A DNA stretch of 56,429 nucleotides from a virus. Below, piece by piece: positions 8,315 to 14,743 of this stretch; position 1 is the first letter of the stretch; each line of letters starts with the position of its first letter. The translations under genes were made by a program, and so were the position numbers. The DNA is taken from positions 1-56,429 of IMG/VR virus record IMGVR_UViG_3300032288_000938, one strand, 5' to 3'. Under the pieces are notes generated by a model. The model saw nothing but the letters and a program-made list of their open reading frames with translations. It did no database searches and had not been told where the DNA came from.

Positions 8315-8485
8315 TGTAGGTCCGGGTGGTGAGCTTTTCACCTCGCCTGCTGGCCCGGCCCAGCGCCTCCCCTCCTGCGAACTGCTTGGCCTCTTCAGGC
8401 GGTCCCAAGCAGCCAGAGAGCAACGAACCGTTCCCCACGCTCAACCCCTGAAGGGCTTCTAGGCGGTATCGCTGGCACACTCTCG
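8315..8485. other. Spacer upstream of tRNA-Pro, nothing clear
   Basis: These 171 bases separate the DUF1737-like gene from tRNA-Pro. The minus-strand frame through it starts at a GTG inside the previous stop and runs into the tRNA, so I do not call a gene. A small GGTGA/TCACC hairpin is visible near 8327-8344. It is probably tRNA leader. Confidence 0.3.
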
Positions 8486-8665
8486 TCACTCCTTTGAGCG
8501 ATCCCGGTAAATCATGTGCATCATGCCATAATCCTCTCCCAAGTAAAGAGGAGCGGGGCTTCCAATTGGCTTCCAGCCATCCTTCTTCATGGCATCAACC
8601 CCGTACATTAGATCTGGGAAATTACTCCCCCATACGATCCTTGTGTCCAAGACCTTGAATGTCAT
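8486..8665 (-). CDS. Small DUF1737-like protein
   Basis: A 59-residue protein beginning MTFKVLDTRIVWGSNFPDLM. The pattern of an N-terminal strand followed by a helix and then a KKDGWKPIGSP segment is that of DUF1737-type phage proteins, where a GWxPxG motif precedes the last strands. Its ATG overlaps the stop of the preceding gene (ATGA), so the two are coupled. Function is unknown. Confidence 0.65.
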   Translation of the reverse strand: MTFKVLDTRIVWGSNFPDLMYGVDAMKKDGWKPIGSPAPLYLGEDYGMMHMIYRDRSKE

Positions 8666-8931
8666 ATTGCCACCGCGATGTATGCGTAGTCTTCGTCACC
8701 AATACGCTCTTGGAAAAGCAATACAGAGCCAGTCTCATAGAACTCCCAAGCCTTTTGGGCCACCCTAAACTCAGGGTAGATCATATCACCTTTTACCATC
8801 TGTGGCATCTTGGACATTCTGTCCTTCATAAGCCAGCCACGATAGTAGCAGATCCGATGTCCCCGCTTGGCGTTTGTAGCCCAGCGGGTGAAATCTTCTG
8901 CGGTGTTGACATATTTGATACCATTAAGCAT
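8662..8931 (-). CDS. Small soluble protein, unknown function
   Basis: An 89-residue protein (MLNGIKYVNTAEDFTRWATN) with a basic, aromatic middle (GHRICYYRGWLMKDRMSKMP) and no membrane segment. A Shine-Dalgarno AGGAAGG precedes the ATG, and it is coupled to the DUF1737-like gene by an ATGA overlap. No domain is recognised. Confidence 0.65.
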   Translation of the reverse strand: MLNGIKYVNTAEDFTRWATNAKRGHRICYYRGWLMKDRMSKMPQMVKGDMIYPEFRVAQKAWEFYETGSVLLFQERIGDEDYAYIAVAI

Positions 8932-8959
8932 TGCTTTTCCTTCCTGCTTTAGCTATAAG
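8931..8959 (+). promoter_or_regulatory. Promoter for the isolated plus-strand gene
   Basis: TTGCTT (8931-8936) and TATAAG (8954-8959) are spaced by 17 bases on the plus strand, 28 bases before the ATG of the lone plus-strand gene. The -10 is a 5/6 match and the -35 only 3/6. A plus-strand gene inside a long minus-strand block needs its own promoter, which supports the call. Confidence 0.45.
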
Positions 8960-8987
8960 AAGATAGCCAGATCAATTGGAGAAGTCA

Positions 8988-9341
8988 ATGAAAAATCGTA
9001 GCTCTTGGACAGAATATGGCGAAGGCCATTACCCTGACTGCCATTATGAGGGGCGGCAATGGCCCGGAAGTGTAAGAGAACTGGTTCTAAACGGCTTCGC
9101 AGACGGAACGTATTTGCGGCAGCTTTATCCAATCCGCTATATCGAAACCGCGTTGTCCGTAAAAAAAGACTCAGAGATAAGGCGGTCAACAAGCAAGACT
9201 TGCTCAAACTGCGCGAATTGGATTGAAACAGACGCCTCGTCCTATGAAGGACTTTGCGCCTCTGAACATAGTTTAGCCGCCACCGCAGATACGGTGGAGG
9301 CTCAGTTCTCGTGCAAGCACTGGAGGGCGAAGGAGTATTAA
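8988..9341 (+). CDS. Cysteine-rich small protein on the opposite strand
   Basis: A 117-residue protein whose last 50 residues hold four cysteines in the order CSNC, GLC, FSC, followed by HW. This looks like a small zinc site. The ATG at 8988 follows GGAGAAG, and a promoter-like pair lies just before it. It is the only plus-strand gene between the small terminase and the capsid and touches the next minus-strand gene tail to tail, so it looks like an independently expressed moron. No family name can be given. Confidence 0.65.
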   Translation: MKNRSSWTEYGEGHYPDCHYEGRQWPGSVRELVLNGFADGTYLRQLYPIRYIETALSVKKDSEIRRSTSKTCSNCANWIETDASSYEGLCASEHSLAATADTVEAQFSCKHWRAKEY

Positions 9342-9511
9342 TCCTCGTCCTTTGACATGGATGCAATAATTAAAGCGGCTGGCACGGTAATCGGCCACGC
9401 CGCTATATTTACATGAACACGCCAATCTTTCAGATCTGCGTCGTTAGAAATGGCAAACATAAAATCGTTGAGTACCCCAACGACATAAAGGTAGAGAAGA
9501 AACCAGATCAT
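9338..9511 (-). CDS. Small two-helix membrane protein
   Basis: A 57-residue protein starting MIWFLLYLYVVGVLNDFMFA, with a second hydrophobic span (ITVPAALIIASM) and an acidic end. The ATG at 9511 is chosen because GGAG lies 4 bases before it; an upstream start would add 13 unlikely residues. Role unknown. Its size alone would allow a lysis accessory or superinfection protein. Confidence 0.6.
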   Translation of the reverse strand: MIWFLLYLYVVGVLNDFMFAISNDADLKDWRVHVNIAAWPITVPAALIIASMSKDED

Positions 9512-9513
9512 TT

Positions 9514-9717
9514 TCACTCCATGATATATGGGTCTGAGGAAAACACACAAGCATACGAATACAACGGTGGTTCCCCAGTGTTGCTGATTGGACGGAAACC
9601 AGCTTCCTCGGCAGCCTTCACGCAGTCCTCACGTGTCGCATAGATCCCGACCTTTTCACTCCCGGCTGCACCAAAGGAATGCAAAAAGACGAGCATGACG
9701 TAGATGCCAGTCACCAT
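9514..9717 (-). CDS. Small exported or membrane-anchored protein
   Basis: A 67-residue protein with an N-terminal hydrophobic segment (MVTGIYVMLVFLHSFGAAGS) followed by a soluble domain containing two cysteines (REDCVKAAEEAGFRPISN and YACVFSSDP), which could form a disulfide outside the membrane. The layout fits a signal-anchored periplasmic protein. The ATG overlaps the PhoH-like stop codon (TGATG). Confidence 0.6.
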   Translation of the reverse strand: MVTGIYVMLVFLHSFGAAGSEKVGIYATREDCVKAAEEAGFRPISNTGEPPLYSYACVFSSDPYIME

Positions 9718-10403
9718 CACTTCTTCTCCTCTAGGATAAACGCCTCAATCCACATCTTACATATCTCAGAGCGCACCACATCGTCAAGGGTGAACTCAAT
9801 GACGGGTACGGGGATGTTGTATTTCTTCACCATGTGGATGGCCCTACGCAACCCCGAAGTCTCGTGAATGTCGGATTGGGACACATCGCCATTCATAACC
9901 ACAAGACAGTCCTCACCGATGCGGGTGAGAAACATTTTTATCTCATGCGGGGTCGTGTTTTGAGCCTCGTCCAGTATCACGAACGAGTTATCAAATGACC
10001 TACCGCGCATGGTCTCAAAGGGGACGATCTCAATATTGCGGTTCTTGAGCGCAAGCTCCACAACTGCCGGGGTCAAATGCTTGTTCAAAACATCAATGAC
10101 CGGGGCCATCCACGGAGCCATCTTTTCATCAAGCGTCCCCGGAAAATATCCGATAGATTTCCCTGCTCCAATATTGGGCCGGGTCAGGATGATTCTTTCG
10201 ATCCTCTTCTCGTTGAAAAGACTTGCCGCGTATGTGGCGGCTATATAGGTCTTTCCAGTACCGGCAGGCCCTAGAACAATTACCTGTTGGCATTCTTTCA
10301 GAGCCTTTATGTATTCCCCCTGAGTCGGGGTTTTGGGGACGAGAGATATTGACTCTCGCCCCTCATCAAACTTGTTGCGCTTCCGCGTTCCGCTCTTAAC
10401 CAA
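9717..10403 (-). CDS. phoH: PhoH-like P-loop ATPase
   Basis: A 228-residue PhoH-family ATPase. Walker A is VLGPAGTGKT at about residues 43-52, Walker B is FVILDEAQNTTPHEIKMFLTR, and the family segment LTRPNIGAGKSIGYFPGTLDEKMAPW is present in parts. PhoH-like proteins are frequent in marine and freshwater phages; their role is unsettled, with proposals in phosphate stress and RNA metabolism. The first usable start is a TTG at 10403, immediately after the preceding stop, with no clear ribosome site. Confidence 0.88.
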   Translation of the reverse strand: MVKSGTRKRNKFDEGRESISLVPKTPTQGEYIKALKECQQVIVLGPAGTGKTYIAATYAASLFNEKRIERIILTRPNIGAGKSIGYFPGTLDEKMAPWMAPVIDVLNKHLTPAVVELALKNRNIEIVPFETMRGRSFDNSFVILDEAQNTTPHEIKMFLTRIGEDCLVVMNGDVSQSDIHETSGLRRAIHMVKKYNIPVPVIEFTLDDVVRSEICKMWIEAFILEEKK

Positions 10404-10405
10404 TA

Positions 10406-10612
10406 TCAGTACCAGTTTTCGGTCTTGCTAAGGGCATCAACGACTTCCTGAACCGTGTGTTTAACGAACAGGGTATTTGTCTTCTTGCTCATCTTGTTCA
10501 GGGTGTGGGTAATAACCGAAACCCCGGCGTCCTCCGGATGTTGCTCCACAGCCATAATGTTGCTGGGACGAAGGGCGACAGGGACCCCCCGGAGAGAATT
10601 AAAGATAATCAT
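10406..10612 (-). CDS. Small protein, unknown function
   Basis: A 68-residue protein (MIIFNSLRGVPVALRPSNIM) with alternating strands and a C-terminal helix ending KTENWY. ATG 10612 is preceded by CAGGAG. It ends 2 bases before phoH, so the two may be translated together. The pattern LRPSNIMAVEQHPED resembles small phage proteins placed next to regulators, but no domain is certain. Confidence 0.6.
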   Translation of the reverse strand: MIIFNSLRGVPVALRPSNIMAVEQHPEDAGVSVITHTLNKMSKKTNTLFVKHTVQEVVDALSKTENWY

Positions 10613-11022
10613 TTTGACTCCTGCTTTGCCAATTTTGTATGTGTGGGACAATACGAACTCCCAGCTTCTTTGTCGTGGCCACAGAATAACAGATCTTGCG
10701 GCTCACCCGCAACCCACCGGCAGTGGTTTTGCTCCAACTCCCAGATCTTTACACCGACCCCGTTCAAGGGGATTACCTTGATTTTGGGCGGGCGCACGGG
10801 CTTGATGACCTTTGGTGGACGGAAGCGGATTTTAACCGGGAATCCGGATTTCTCCCGGTAAGGCAAACAAAGGCCGAGCCGATTAGCCCTACCAATAACT
10901 GCATTTCTTGTTTTCCCAAACCTTTTAGCCAGTTCCGTGGCTGACGTTTTCCGATAGTGAAGCCTAAGAATGTCGTCCTGCTCAGGCGTCCATTCAATTG
11001 AGACTACGTTTTGCCCGCTCAT
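10609..11022 (-). CDS. gcrA: GcrA-family transcription regulator
   Basis: A 137-residue protein. The N-terminal helix-turn-helix reads IEWTPEQDDILRLHYRK, then ATELAKRFGKTRNAVIGRANRLGL, the GcrA signature. The C-terminal domain has LEQNHCRWVAGEP, LLFCGHDKEAGSSYC and a final H, the cysteine/histidine pattern of GcrA. In alphaproteobacteria GcrA binds sigma-70 RNA polymerase at GANTC sites methylated by CcrM. A phage copy may redirect host transcription. ATG 11022 follows GGAGG. The family is largely limited to alphaproteobacteria and their phages. Confidence 0.88.
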   Translation of the reverse strand: MSGQNVVSIEWTPEQDDILRLHYRKTSATELAKRFGKTRNAVIGRANRLGLCLPYREKSGFPVKIRFRPPKVIKPVRPPKIKVIPLNGVGVKIWELEQNHCRWVAGEPQDLLFCGHDKEAGSSYCPTHTKLAKQESK

Positions 11023-11215
11023 GAAGTTCCTCCAAGATTGACATCTCAAGTGTCGCCACAAATGTCTTCATAAGGAAGGACGCATCAAGATCGCTTTCCA
11101 CATTGTGCAGAATAACGCTAGAGCTTCCCTCCTTAACCCCGAGGATAAGGACCACATCGAGATCCAGTCCCATAGCCTCTTTCAGGAGTTCCTTAGCGTT
11201 GCCTTCATCGGTCAT
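10994..11215 (-). CDS. Small acidic protein, unknown function
   Basis: A 73-residue protein (MTDEGNAKELLKEAMGLDLD) with a strand-helix-helix layout and no cysteines. It overlaps the GcrA-like start by 29 bases and touches the transglycosylase stop, so all three lie in one coupled transcript. No domain is recognised. Confidence 0.6.
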   Translation of the reverse strand: MTDEGNAKELLKEAMGLDLDVVLILGVKEGSSSVILHNVESDLDASFLMKTFVATLEMSILEELHERAKRSLN

Positions 11216-11754
11216 TTTGTCAAGCTCTTTTTTGCGAATACAGCAAGAACGTACTTTTTCCTGCTCGGATCCTTGGTTTTTGCGTAAATGCCAGCGTTGT
11301 ACAAAAACGCGGCCCTCTTGAGATCCCCGCCAGCCTTGTCAATGGCCATTCTGAGGTACTTCATACCCCAGTATATTCCGATTTGGCAGCCGTTCAAACC
11401 CTGCGCGGAGCCTTTATAACCAATATCGCGGGCAGTTGACGGTTTTATCTGCATAACACCACGCTCATTGGCAGCGCCAATAGCGGAACACCTAAGACTT
11501 GATTCGTGAGTGGCAATGGCAACCGCGAAATCTGCCGGGACACCCCGCGCGCGAGCTTCATCTACCACCATTTGCCGCACTCCACGCTGCGGATGACGCG
11601 CATGGACCTTTGGCGGCTTTACTTTGTGGACTTGGACAGTTTTAACCTTCGGGGTTTCGGGTCCAAGGGAGCGAAAATTTGGAACAACCTTTGAAGCTTC
11701 AGCCCCGGTACACAAGAGAGCCATAAAAGAAGCGGCCAAGATCAACTTTTTCAT
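11212..11754 (-). CDS. Exported lytic transglycosylase (SLT fold)
   Basis: A 180-residue protein with a signal peptide (MKKLILAASFMALLCTGAEA, likely cut after residue 20), a Pro/Val/His-rich linker, then an SLT-type lysozyme domain. The catalytic Glu is in AIATHESSLR (about residue 84), followed by ANERGVMQIKPSTARDIG and the AAFLYNAG motif. It would cleave peptidoglycan in the periplasm. It is separate from the virion transglycosylase at 35151-37526, so it may aid late cell lysis. It follows a terminator pair at 11783-11848. Confidence 0.85.
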   Translation of the reverse strand: MKKLILAASFMALLCTGAEASKVVPNFRSLGPETPKVKTVQVHKVKPPKVHARHPQRGVRQMVVDEARARGVPADFAVAIATHESSLRCSAIGAANERGVMQIKPSTARDIGYKGSAQGLNGCQIGIYWGMKYLRMAIDKAGGDLKRAAFLYNAGIYAKTKDPSRKKYVLAVFAKKSLTK

Positions 11755-11782
11755 CGGGATACTCCAGATCCGTTAATGAGAA

Positions 11783-11848
11783 AGACCCCGTCAGGGGTCT
11801 CACCCCTATTATCCCATCCTTTAGGGCTATTTATCAACCCCTAAAGGA
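11783..11848 (-). terminator. Tandem hairpins after the HNH gene
   Basis: Two perfect hairpins lie on the minus strand. The first, TCCTTTAGGG/CCCTAAAGGA (11817-11848), overlaps the HNH stop codon. The second, AGACCCC/GGGGTCT with a TGAC loop (11783-11800), is followed by TTCTC. The GGGGTCTTTC end is shared with the terminator before terL. They would lower transcription entering the transglycosylase gene. Confidence 0.75.
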
Positions 11849-12297
11849 CAAAAATATCCCAGTGCTATTGATTCGTCTAGCTTATTTCCCTTTTTCAGGT
11901 TGTCTTTAGCAGGCAAATACTGCAAATTCTGGAGAATGTGAAGCCCGCAAATGGATTCGTGGCGCAGCGGAACGATGTGATCCACATGAAACCCCGCAGG
12001 ACAATCACGGTAGAACTTGGATATGGCCTTCTTGTCGGCCCAAGACGGCATGGCCTTCATCCTATCGGCAGCCCTGATCCGCCTTTTGTGGATATTGTTC
12101 CTGTCCCAATTGCGCCTCCACAGTTTCCCGGTGGCAGTTTTCAGCCACGCCTTCCTATGCGGAAAGTGACACTCACAGCAACGCCCGCAAGACGACAGCC
12201 TCTGGGCAACATGCCCATGCTTGCATGGCTTGCCGGTGTAATATCTGGTTAAACCGAGGCGCAAAGCCTCAGTGCGGGAGGATGGCAAATCAGTCAA
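11827..12297 (-). CDS. HNH endonuclease
   Basis: A 156-residue protein with an N-terminal zinc knuckle (CKHGHVAQRLSSCGRCCECH), a basic helical middle, and a C-terminal HNH core: GFHVDHIVPLRHESICGLH, then NLQYLPAKDNLKKGNK. It is of the same type as the protein at 46460-47056 ([24 protein letters not shown]). Such free-standing HNH enzymes are commonly mobile homing nucleases. Its position among small unrelated genes, with terminators behind it, fits an insertion. Confidence 0.85.
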   Translation of the reverse strand: MTDLPSSRTEALRLGLTRYYTGKPCKHGHVAQRLSSCGRCCECHFPHRKAWLKTATGKLWRRNWDRNNIHKRRIRAADRMKAMPSWADKKAISKFYRDCPAGFHVDHIVPLRHESICGLHILQNLQYLPAKDNLKKGNKLDESIALGYFCPLGVDK

Positions 12298-12487
12298 CAG
12301 TGGTCCTGCCGAGGGTGATGTTCTTTACGGCGCGAATATGGTCGTTCCGCCAAGTCCAACATTCTCCCGAGTCCTGAAACACAACCCACAACAGGTCGTA
12401 GTCCGGCCCGTAGTCAATCAAGACTTGGGCGTATCCGCTCCCTTTCGGGGTCTCAACGGAAATTGGTGGGTTAAGTTGGAGCATCAC
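12290..12487 (-). CDS. Small conserved phage protein, unknown function
   Basis: A 65-residue beta-rich protein: MMLQLNPPISVETPKGSGYA, then LLWVVFQDSGECWTW and a closing IRAVKNITLGR. The pattern looks like a compact SH3-like barrel, and I recognise similar short proteins in other phages, always unnamed. It overlaps the HNH gene by 8 bases. Confidence 0.65.
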   Translation of the reverse strand: MMLQLNPPISVETPKGSGYAQVLIDYGPDYDLLWVVFQDSGECWTWRNDHIRAVKNITLGRTTVD

Positions 12488-12696
12488 GTTCCCCGGCGCG
12501 CATTGGACATGGCTTCACGCATCCACATGTCGCGCTCAGCCCGCAGTCCCTTGATGTCTTCCTTCAGCATGTCAATCATCTGAAGGTGCTTTTCGCGTTC
12601 CCGGTGCCATTCCAGAAAGTTCTTTTGGCTGAAATCAACCAATCTTTCATCTGGAGTCTTAGGTCCCAATTTAAGCAAGGTCTTAAGGAACTTCAT
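12484..12696 (-). CDS. Small coiled-coil protein
   Basis: A 70-residue helical, charged protein (MKFLKTLLKLGPKTPDERLV, then a coiled coil through EREKHLQMIDMLKEDIKG). ATG 12696 has GGAG about 9 bases upstream. Overlaps both neighbours, typical of this packed series of small genes. No domain is recognised. Confidence 0.55.
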   Translation of the reverse strand: MKFLKTLLKLGPKTPDERLVDFSQKNFLEWHREREKHLQMIDMLKEDIKGLRAERDMWMREAMSNARRGT

Positions 12697-12883
12697 CTTC
12701 GGCTCCATTCCAATAGCGGCAATAGAAATGATCCCCCAGCTTGTCAATCAGCCTTTGAGGATACCCCTGCTCAACCAGCCACTCATTTGTGCGGCCCTGA
12801 TGCTCTGGCGGAATTATTTTCGGAAACCCGTAGGCCCAGCCGGACGGTGGGTCGATAAACAGGTTTTTGGTTTTAAGGCTCAT
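12683..12883 (-). CDS. Small conserved protein, unknown function
   Basis: A 66-residue soluble protein (MSLKTKNLFIDPPSGWAYGF) with several Pro and Trp residues, IPPEHQGRTNEWLVEQGYP in the middle and an FYCRYWNGAEDE end. The GWxYGFPK and GYP elements are conserved-looking, but I cannot name a family. Its start overlaps the next stop by 4 bases. Confidence 0.6.
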   Translation of the reverse strand: MSLKTKNLFIDPPSGWAYGFPKIIPPEHQGRTNEWLVEQGYPQRLIDKLGDHFYCRYWNGAEDEVP

Positions 12884-13080
12884 TTACCCTCCAATGCATC
12901 ACGGGCAACATCAGGACAATCATGGCAAGAACCATCTGGAGAAGCGATAAACTCAAGAGCCTTTCGCAACCGCTCAATCTCATCAGCGGCTGCATTGTAT
13001 AAGGCCCCGTCTTCATGAGCATCTATCTTGTATACCGTTTCCCACTTCCGCAGCCGTTCAACAATGTCAGTCATGCCCAA
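12880..13080 (-). CDS. Small helical protein (AADEIERLR type)
   Basis: A 66-residue protein, MGMTDIVERLRKWETVYKID, then NAAADEIERLRKALEFIAS and a CHDC pair. Short proteins built on the AADEIERLR motif are very common in phage accessory regions and have no assigned role. The protein at 13633-13887 has a related helix (DSAVAEIQRLQAGLEEA). Confidence 0.65.
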   Translation of the reverse strand: MGMTDIVERLRKWETVYKIDAHEDGALYNAAADEIERLRKALEFIASPDGSCHDCPDVARDALEGK

Positions 13081-13253
13081 CCCATCCAGCGATAAAGCTT
13101 AGATTTTTTGGGGTCAAGGAGGCAGGCCCCGACATCCTCAATAATAGGGATCAAAGCCTCCGACACCGCCACAACAAGATGGACTGCCAGCAGTATCGGC
13201 AGCATAGCCAGTATGTAGGCTACCAAGGTCATGTATTTCAGATTGTCAGTCAT
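13071..13253 (-). CDS. Small membrane protein
   Basis: A 60-residue protein with a long hydrophobic stretch (MTLVAYILAMLPILLAVHLV) running into a second (AVSEALIPIIEDVGACLL) and a basic C-terminus (PKKSKLYRWMGWA). It overlaps both neighbours. Role unknown; size and topology would suit a membrane-acting accessory protein. Confidence 0.6.
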   Translation of the reverse strand: MTDNLKYMTLVAYILAMLPILLAVHLVVAVSEALIPIIEDVGACLLDPKKSKLYRWMGWA

Positions 13254-13450
13254 TTCCCCTCCTGCGGCGCTGGTAAAACAATCTCACCCTCAACCATCTC
13301 GACCCAGTCATCAAACTCGATGCGACACGCATTTGGCCAAGCATTGATGGCGGCGGCGATGGCATGTTTCATGTCCACGAAATGACCCCCGCCATACTCT
13401 TCACAAGCGGTATGGATCACCTCATCTGGTATCTGCTCTGGCTTAATCAT
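13250..13450 (-). CDS. Small acidic protein, unknown function
   Basis: A 66-residue protein starting MIKPEQIPDEVIHTACEEYG. ATG 13450 is chosen over upstream starts because GGGAGGG precedes it. It contains helix AIAAAINAWPNACRIEFDDW and ends LPAPQEGK. Similar short proteins occur in other phages next to AADEIERLR genes, without known function. Confidence 0.55.
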   Translation of the reverse strand: MIKPEQIPDEVIHTACEEYGGGHFVDMKHAIAAAINAWPNACRIEFDDWVEMVEGEIVLPAPQEGK

Positions 13451-13649
13451 TGACGACCCTCCCCCTCTTGACCTCCAGCATCCACAGGACATCCTTCCTC
13501 AATGCACTAGAAGAATGGCAAACCCGCCCATCATCCTCAATCCAAAGGATGACAATAGGCCGATCCATACCACACCTGTTCAAGGCATCATGGAGAGCCG
13601 CATGGGCGTTCCATTCACGACCCGGCAGGGACTCAATCTCCGCCGCCAT
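13443..13649 (-). CDS. Small protein, unknown function
   Basis: A 68-residue protein from ATG 13649, which follows TTGGAGG. It reads MAAEIESLPGREWNAHAALH, then DRPIVILWIEDDGRVCHSSS and a basic end (EVKRGRVVND). No domain recognised. It overlaps the downstream gene by 8 bases. Confidence 0.55.
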   Translation of the reverse strand: MAAEIESLPGREWNAHAALHDALNRCGMDRPIVILWIEDDGRVCHSSSALRKDVLWMLEVKRGRVVND

Positions 13650-13887
13650 GCTTGCCCTCCAATATGGCCCGAATCTCCGCTTCAAACCCCGCAGCCAGAT
13701 TAGAATAGTGCATAACGGCCATCCGGCCCGGCGCGGCACACCATGCAATGCGGTTGTGAGCCTCCTCCAACCCCGCCTGAAGGCGCTGAATCTCAGCAAC
13801 GGCGGAGTCGATAATATCGGCGATAGAATCGTCCCCGGCAGCCCTACAGGCCACGGAAGCCGACTTAAGCTTGTTCAGGTCGTACAT
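13633..13887 (-). CDS. Small helical protein, unknown function
   Basis: An 84-residue soluble protein (MYDLNKLKSASVACRAAGDD) with a long amphipathic helix (SIADIIDSAVAEIQRLQAG) and a Gly-rich end. It overlaps the next gene's start by 17 bases, and that gene's ribosome site lies inside it. No domain is recognised. Confidence 0.55.
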   Translation of the reverse strand: MYDLNKLKSASVACRAAGDDSIADIIDSAVAEIQRLQAGLEEAHNRIAWCAAPGRMAVMHYSNLAAGFEAEIRAILEGKHGGGD

Positions 13888-13890
13888 AGG

Positions 13891-13962
13891 TCAATCCCTG
13901 CTGCCGAAGACCATTAGGAAGACGCCCGATATGAGCAGAAGGATAATGATGAAAGAAAGCAT
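13891..13962 (-). CDS. 23-residue membrane peptide
   Basis: A tiny open frame reading MLSFIIILLLISGVFLMVFG and ending SRD. It is one transmembrane helix with a perfect Shine-Dalgarno (AAAGGAGAT) six bases before the ATG, which argues strongly that it is translated. It lies 3 bases from the next gene. A second such peptide gene precedes it and a third is at 19672-19746. Confidence 0.55.
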   Translation of the reverse strand: MLSFIIILLLISGVFLMVFGSRD

Positions 13963-13978
13963 GGCTCATCTCCTTTGG

Positions 13979-14071
13979 TTATATCTCAAGGTCATCGCTG
14001 AACACAGCCACGACTGCACCCAAAGCGTAGACTATTCCAAGTACGAAGCCATAGATCAGCGCGCTCGTCAT
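13979..14071 (-). CDS. 30-residue membrane peptide
   Basis: A short open frame reading MTSALIYGFVLGIVYALGAV, then VAVFSDDLEI. One transmembrane helix with an acidic tail. The ribosome site is weak (GGGG 9 bases before ATG). It lies behind a long inverted repeat at 14075-14130 and 16 bases upstream of the 23-residue peptide gene. Confidence 0.45.
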   Translation of the reverse strand: MTSALIYGFVLGIVYALGAVVAVFSDDLEI

Positions 14072-14074
14072 AAC

Positions 14075-14130
14075 AAAACCCCGCCAATGTGCCTGCGGCA
14101 ATACGCCTTCGGCTTCTTTGACGGGGTTTT
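14075..14130 (-). promoter_or_regulatory. Long inverted repeat built from the AACCCCG word
   Basis: AAAACCCCG at 14075-14083 and CGGGGTTTT at 14122-14130 are perfect complements around 38 bases, with a small GCCGAAGGC hairpin between. On the minus strand the stem ends in a TTTT run just before the ATG at 14071, so it could act as a weak terminator or a leader structure. The stem is exactly the heptamer that is over-represented genome-wide. Confidence 0.45.
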
Positions 14131-14157
14131 AACACGCGAGGACATTGCTGTCCAGAT

Positions 14158-14424
14158 TTATTTGCGGGATTTGCCCGAACCGGGTTCTGTCATGTATTTG
14201 GACACGATCTTGTCGGTGAGCATTTCCTCAAGGTCATCAATCCTGCATTTGAGGTCAAAGTTGCGCTCAACGAGGGTGTTGATGTTGTCGCTCAAATCCC
14301 GGATCCAGCGTTCAAGCTTCTCAATATCATTGCCGTGGCCAATCAAGGTGGATCCAGAGAAGCAAATAAGAAGCACGATTGAGATTGCACCAATTACCGC
14401 GAGTACAATTAAAGCGATTTCCAT
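14158..14424 (-). CDS. Membrane-anchored coiled-coil protein
   Basis: An 88-residue protein with an N-terminal transmembrane helix (MEIALIVLAVIGAISIVLLI) and a long coiled coil (NDIEKLERWIRDLSDNINTL, then RNFDLKCRIDDLEEML). ATG 14424 is chosen because GGAG precedes it by 8 bases. The topology is that of an inner-membrane spanin or a scaffold of the cell envelope, but no outer-membrane partner is evident nearby. It is the first gene after the promoter at 14449-14477. Confidence 0.6.
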   Translation of the reverse strand: MEIALIVLAVIGAISIVLLICFSGSTLIGHGNDIEKLERWIRDLSDNINTLVERNFDLKCRIDDLEEMLTDKIVSKYMTEPGSGKSRK

Positions 14425-14448
14425 AGGGTTCTCCATTTTTGAAACCCC

Positions 14449-14477
14449 GTTATACGTGAGCCGTCTCCGGCAGTCAA
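14449..14477 (-). promoter_or_regulatory. Strong sigma-70 promoter for the accessory gene block
   Basis: On the minus strand TTGACT (14472-14477) and TATAAC (14449-14454) are separated by exactly 17 bases; each is a 5/6 match. It sits about 25 bases upstream of the gene starting at 14424 and would drive the row of small genes down to the tRNA region. Confidence 0.75.
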
Positions 14478-14541
14478 TAACATATACCCCCGTGGGTGTG
14501 GGACTCCAGAAAAAAAAGAAGGGGGTGGGTTTCCCTAGAAT

Positions 14542-14570
14542 GGGTTTTGTGGGGGTTGGGGAAAAGTGGG
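14542..14570 (+). other. G-quadruplex-type run in a non-coding gap
   Basis: The 319 bases between 14425 and 14743 carry no supported gene. Within them the plus strand has four G-tracts (GGG, GGGGG, GGGG, GGG) with loops of 6, 2 and 6 bases, meeting the usual quadruplex rule, and more G-runs flank it. It lies between the small terminase gene and the next promoter, on the template strand of minus-strand transcription. Confidence 0.5.
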
Positions 14571-14707
14571 TCATCGGATGTGGGGAATAATATGTATACA
14601 CGACCCGGCTCGACCACGCCGATTTGCCCCTCCCCCCTCCGGGTGGGGTGCTGCCAGAACAAATCGTGAACCGCTCATTCCGGGCCGCATTGCACCCCGC
14701 ATTGACG

Positions 14708-14730
14708 TTCGGTAATTGGCGATTACCGAA
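14708..14730. promoter_or_regulatory. Perfect palindrome behind the small terminase gene
   Basis: TTCGGTAAT and ATTACCGAA are perfect 9-base inverted copies around a 5-base centre. There is no T-run after it on the minus strand, so it looks more like a protein-binding site or an mRNA 3' hairpin than a standard terminator. It lies 14 bases past the small terminase stop codon. Confidence 0.5.
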
Positions 14731-14743
14731 GAAACCTTGCGGA

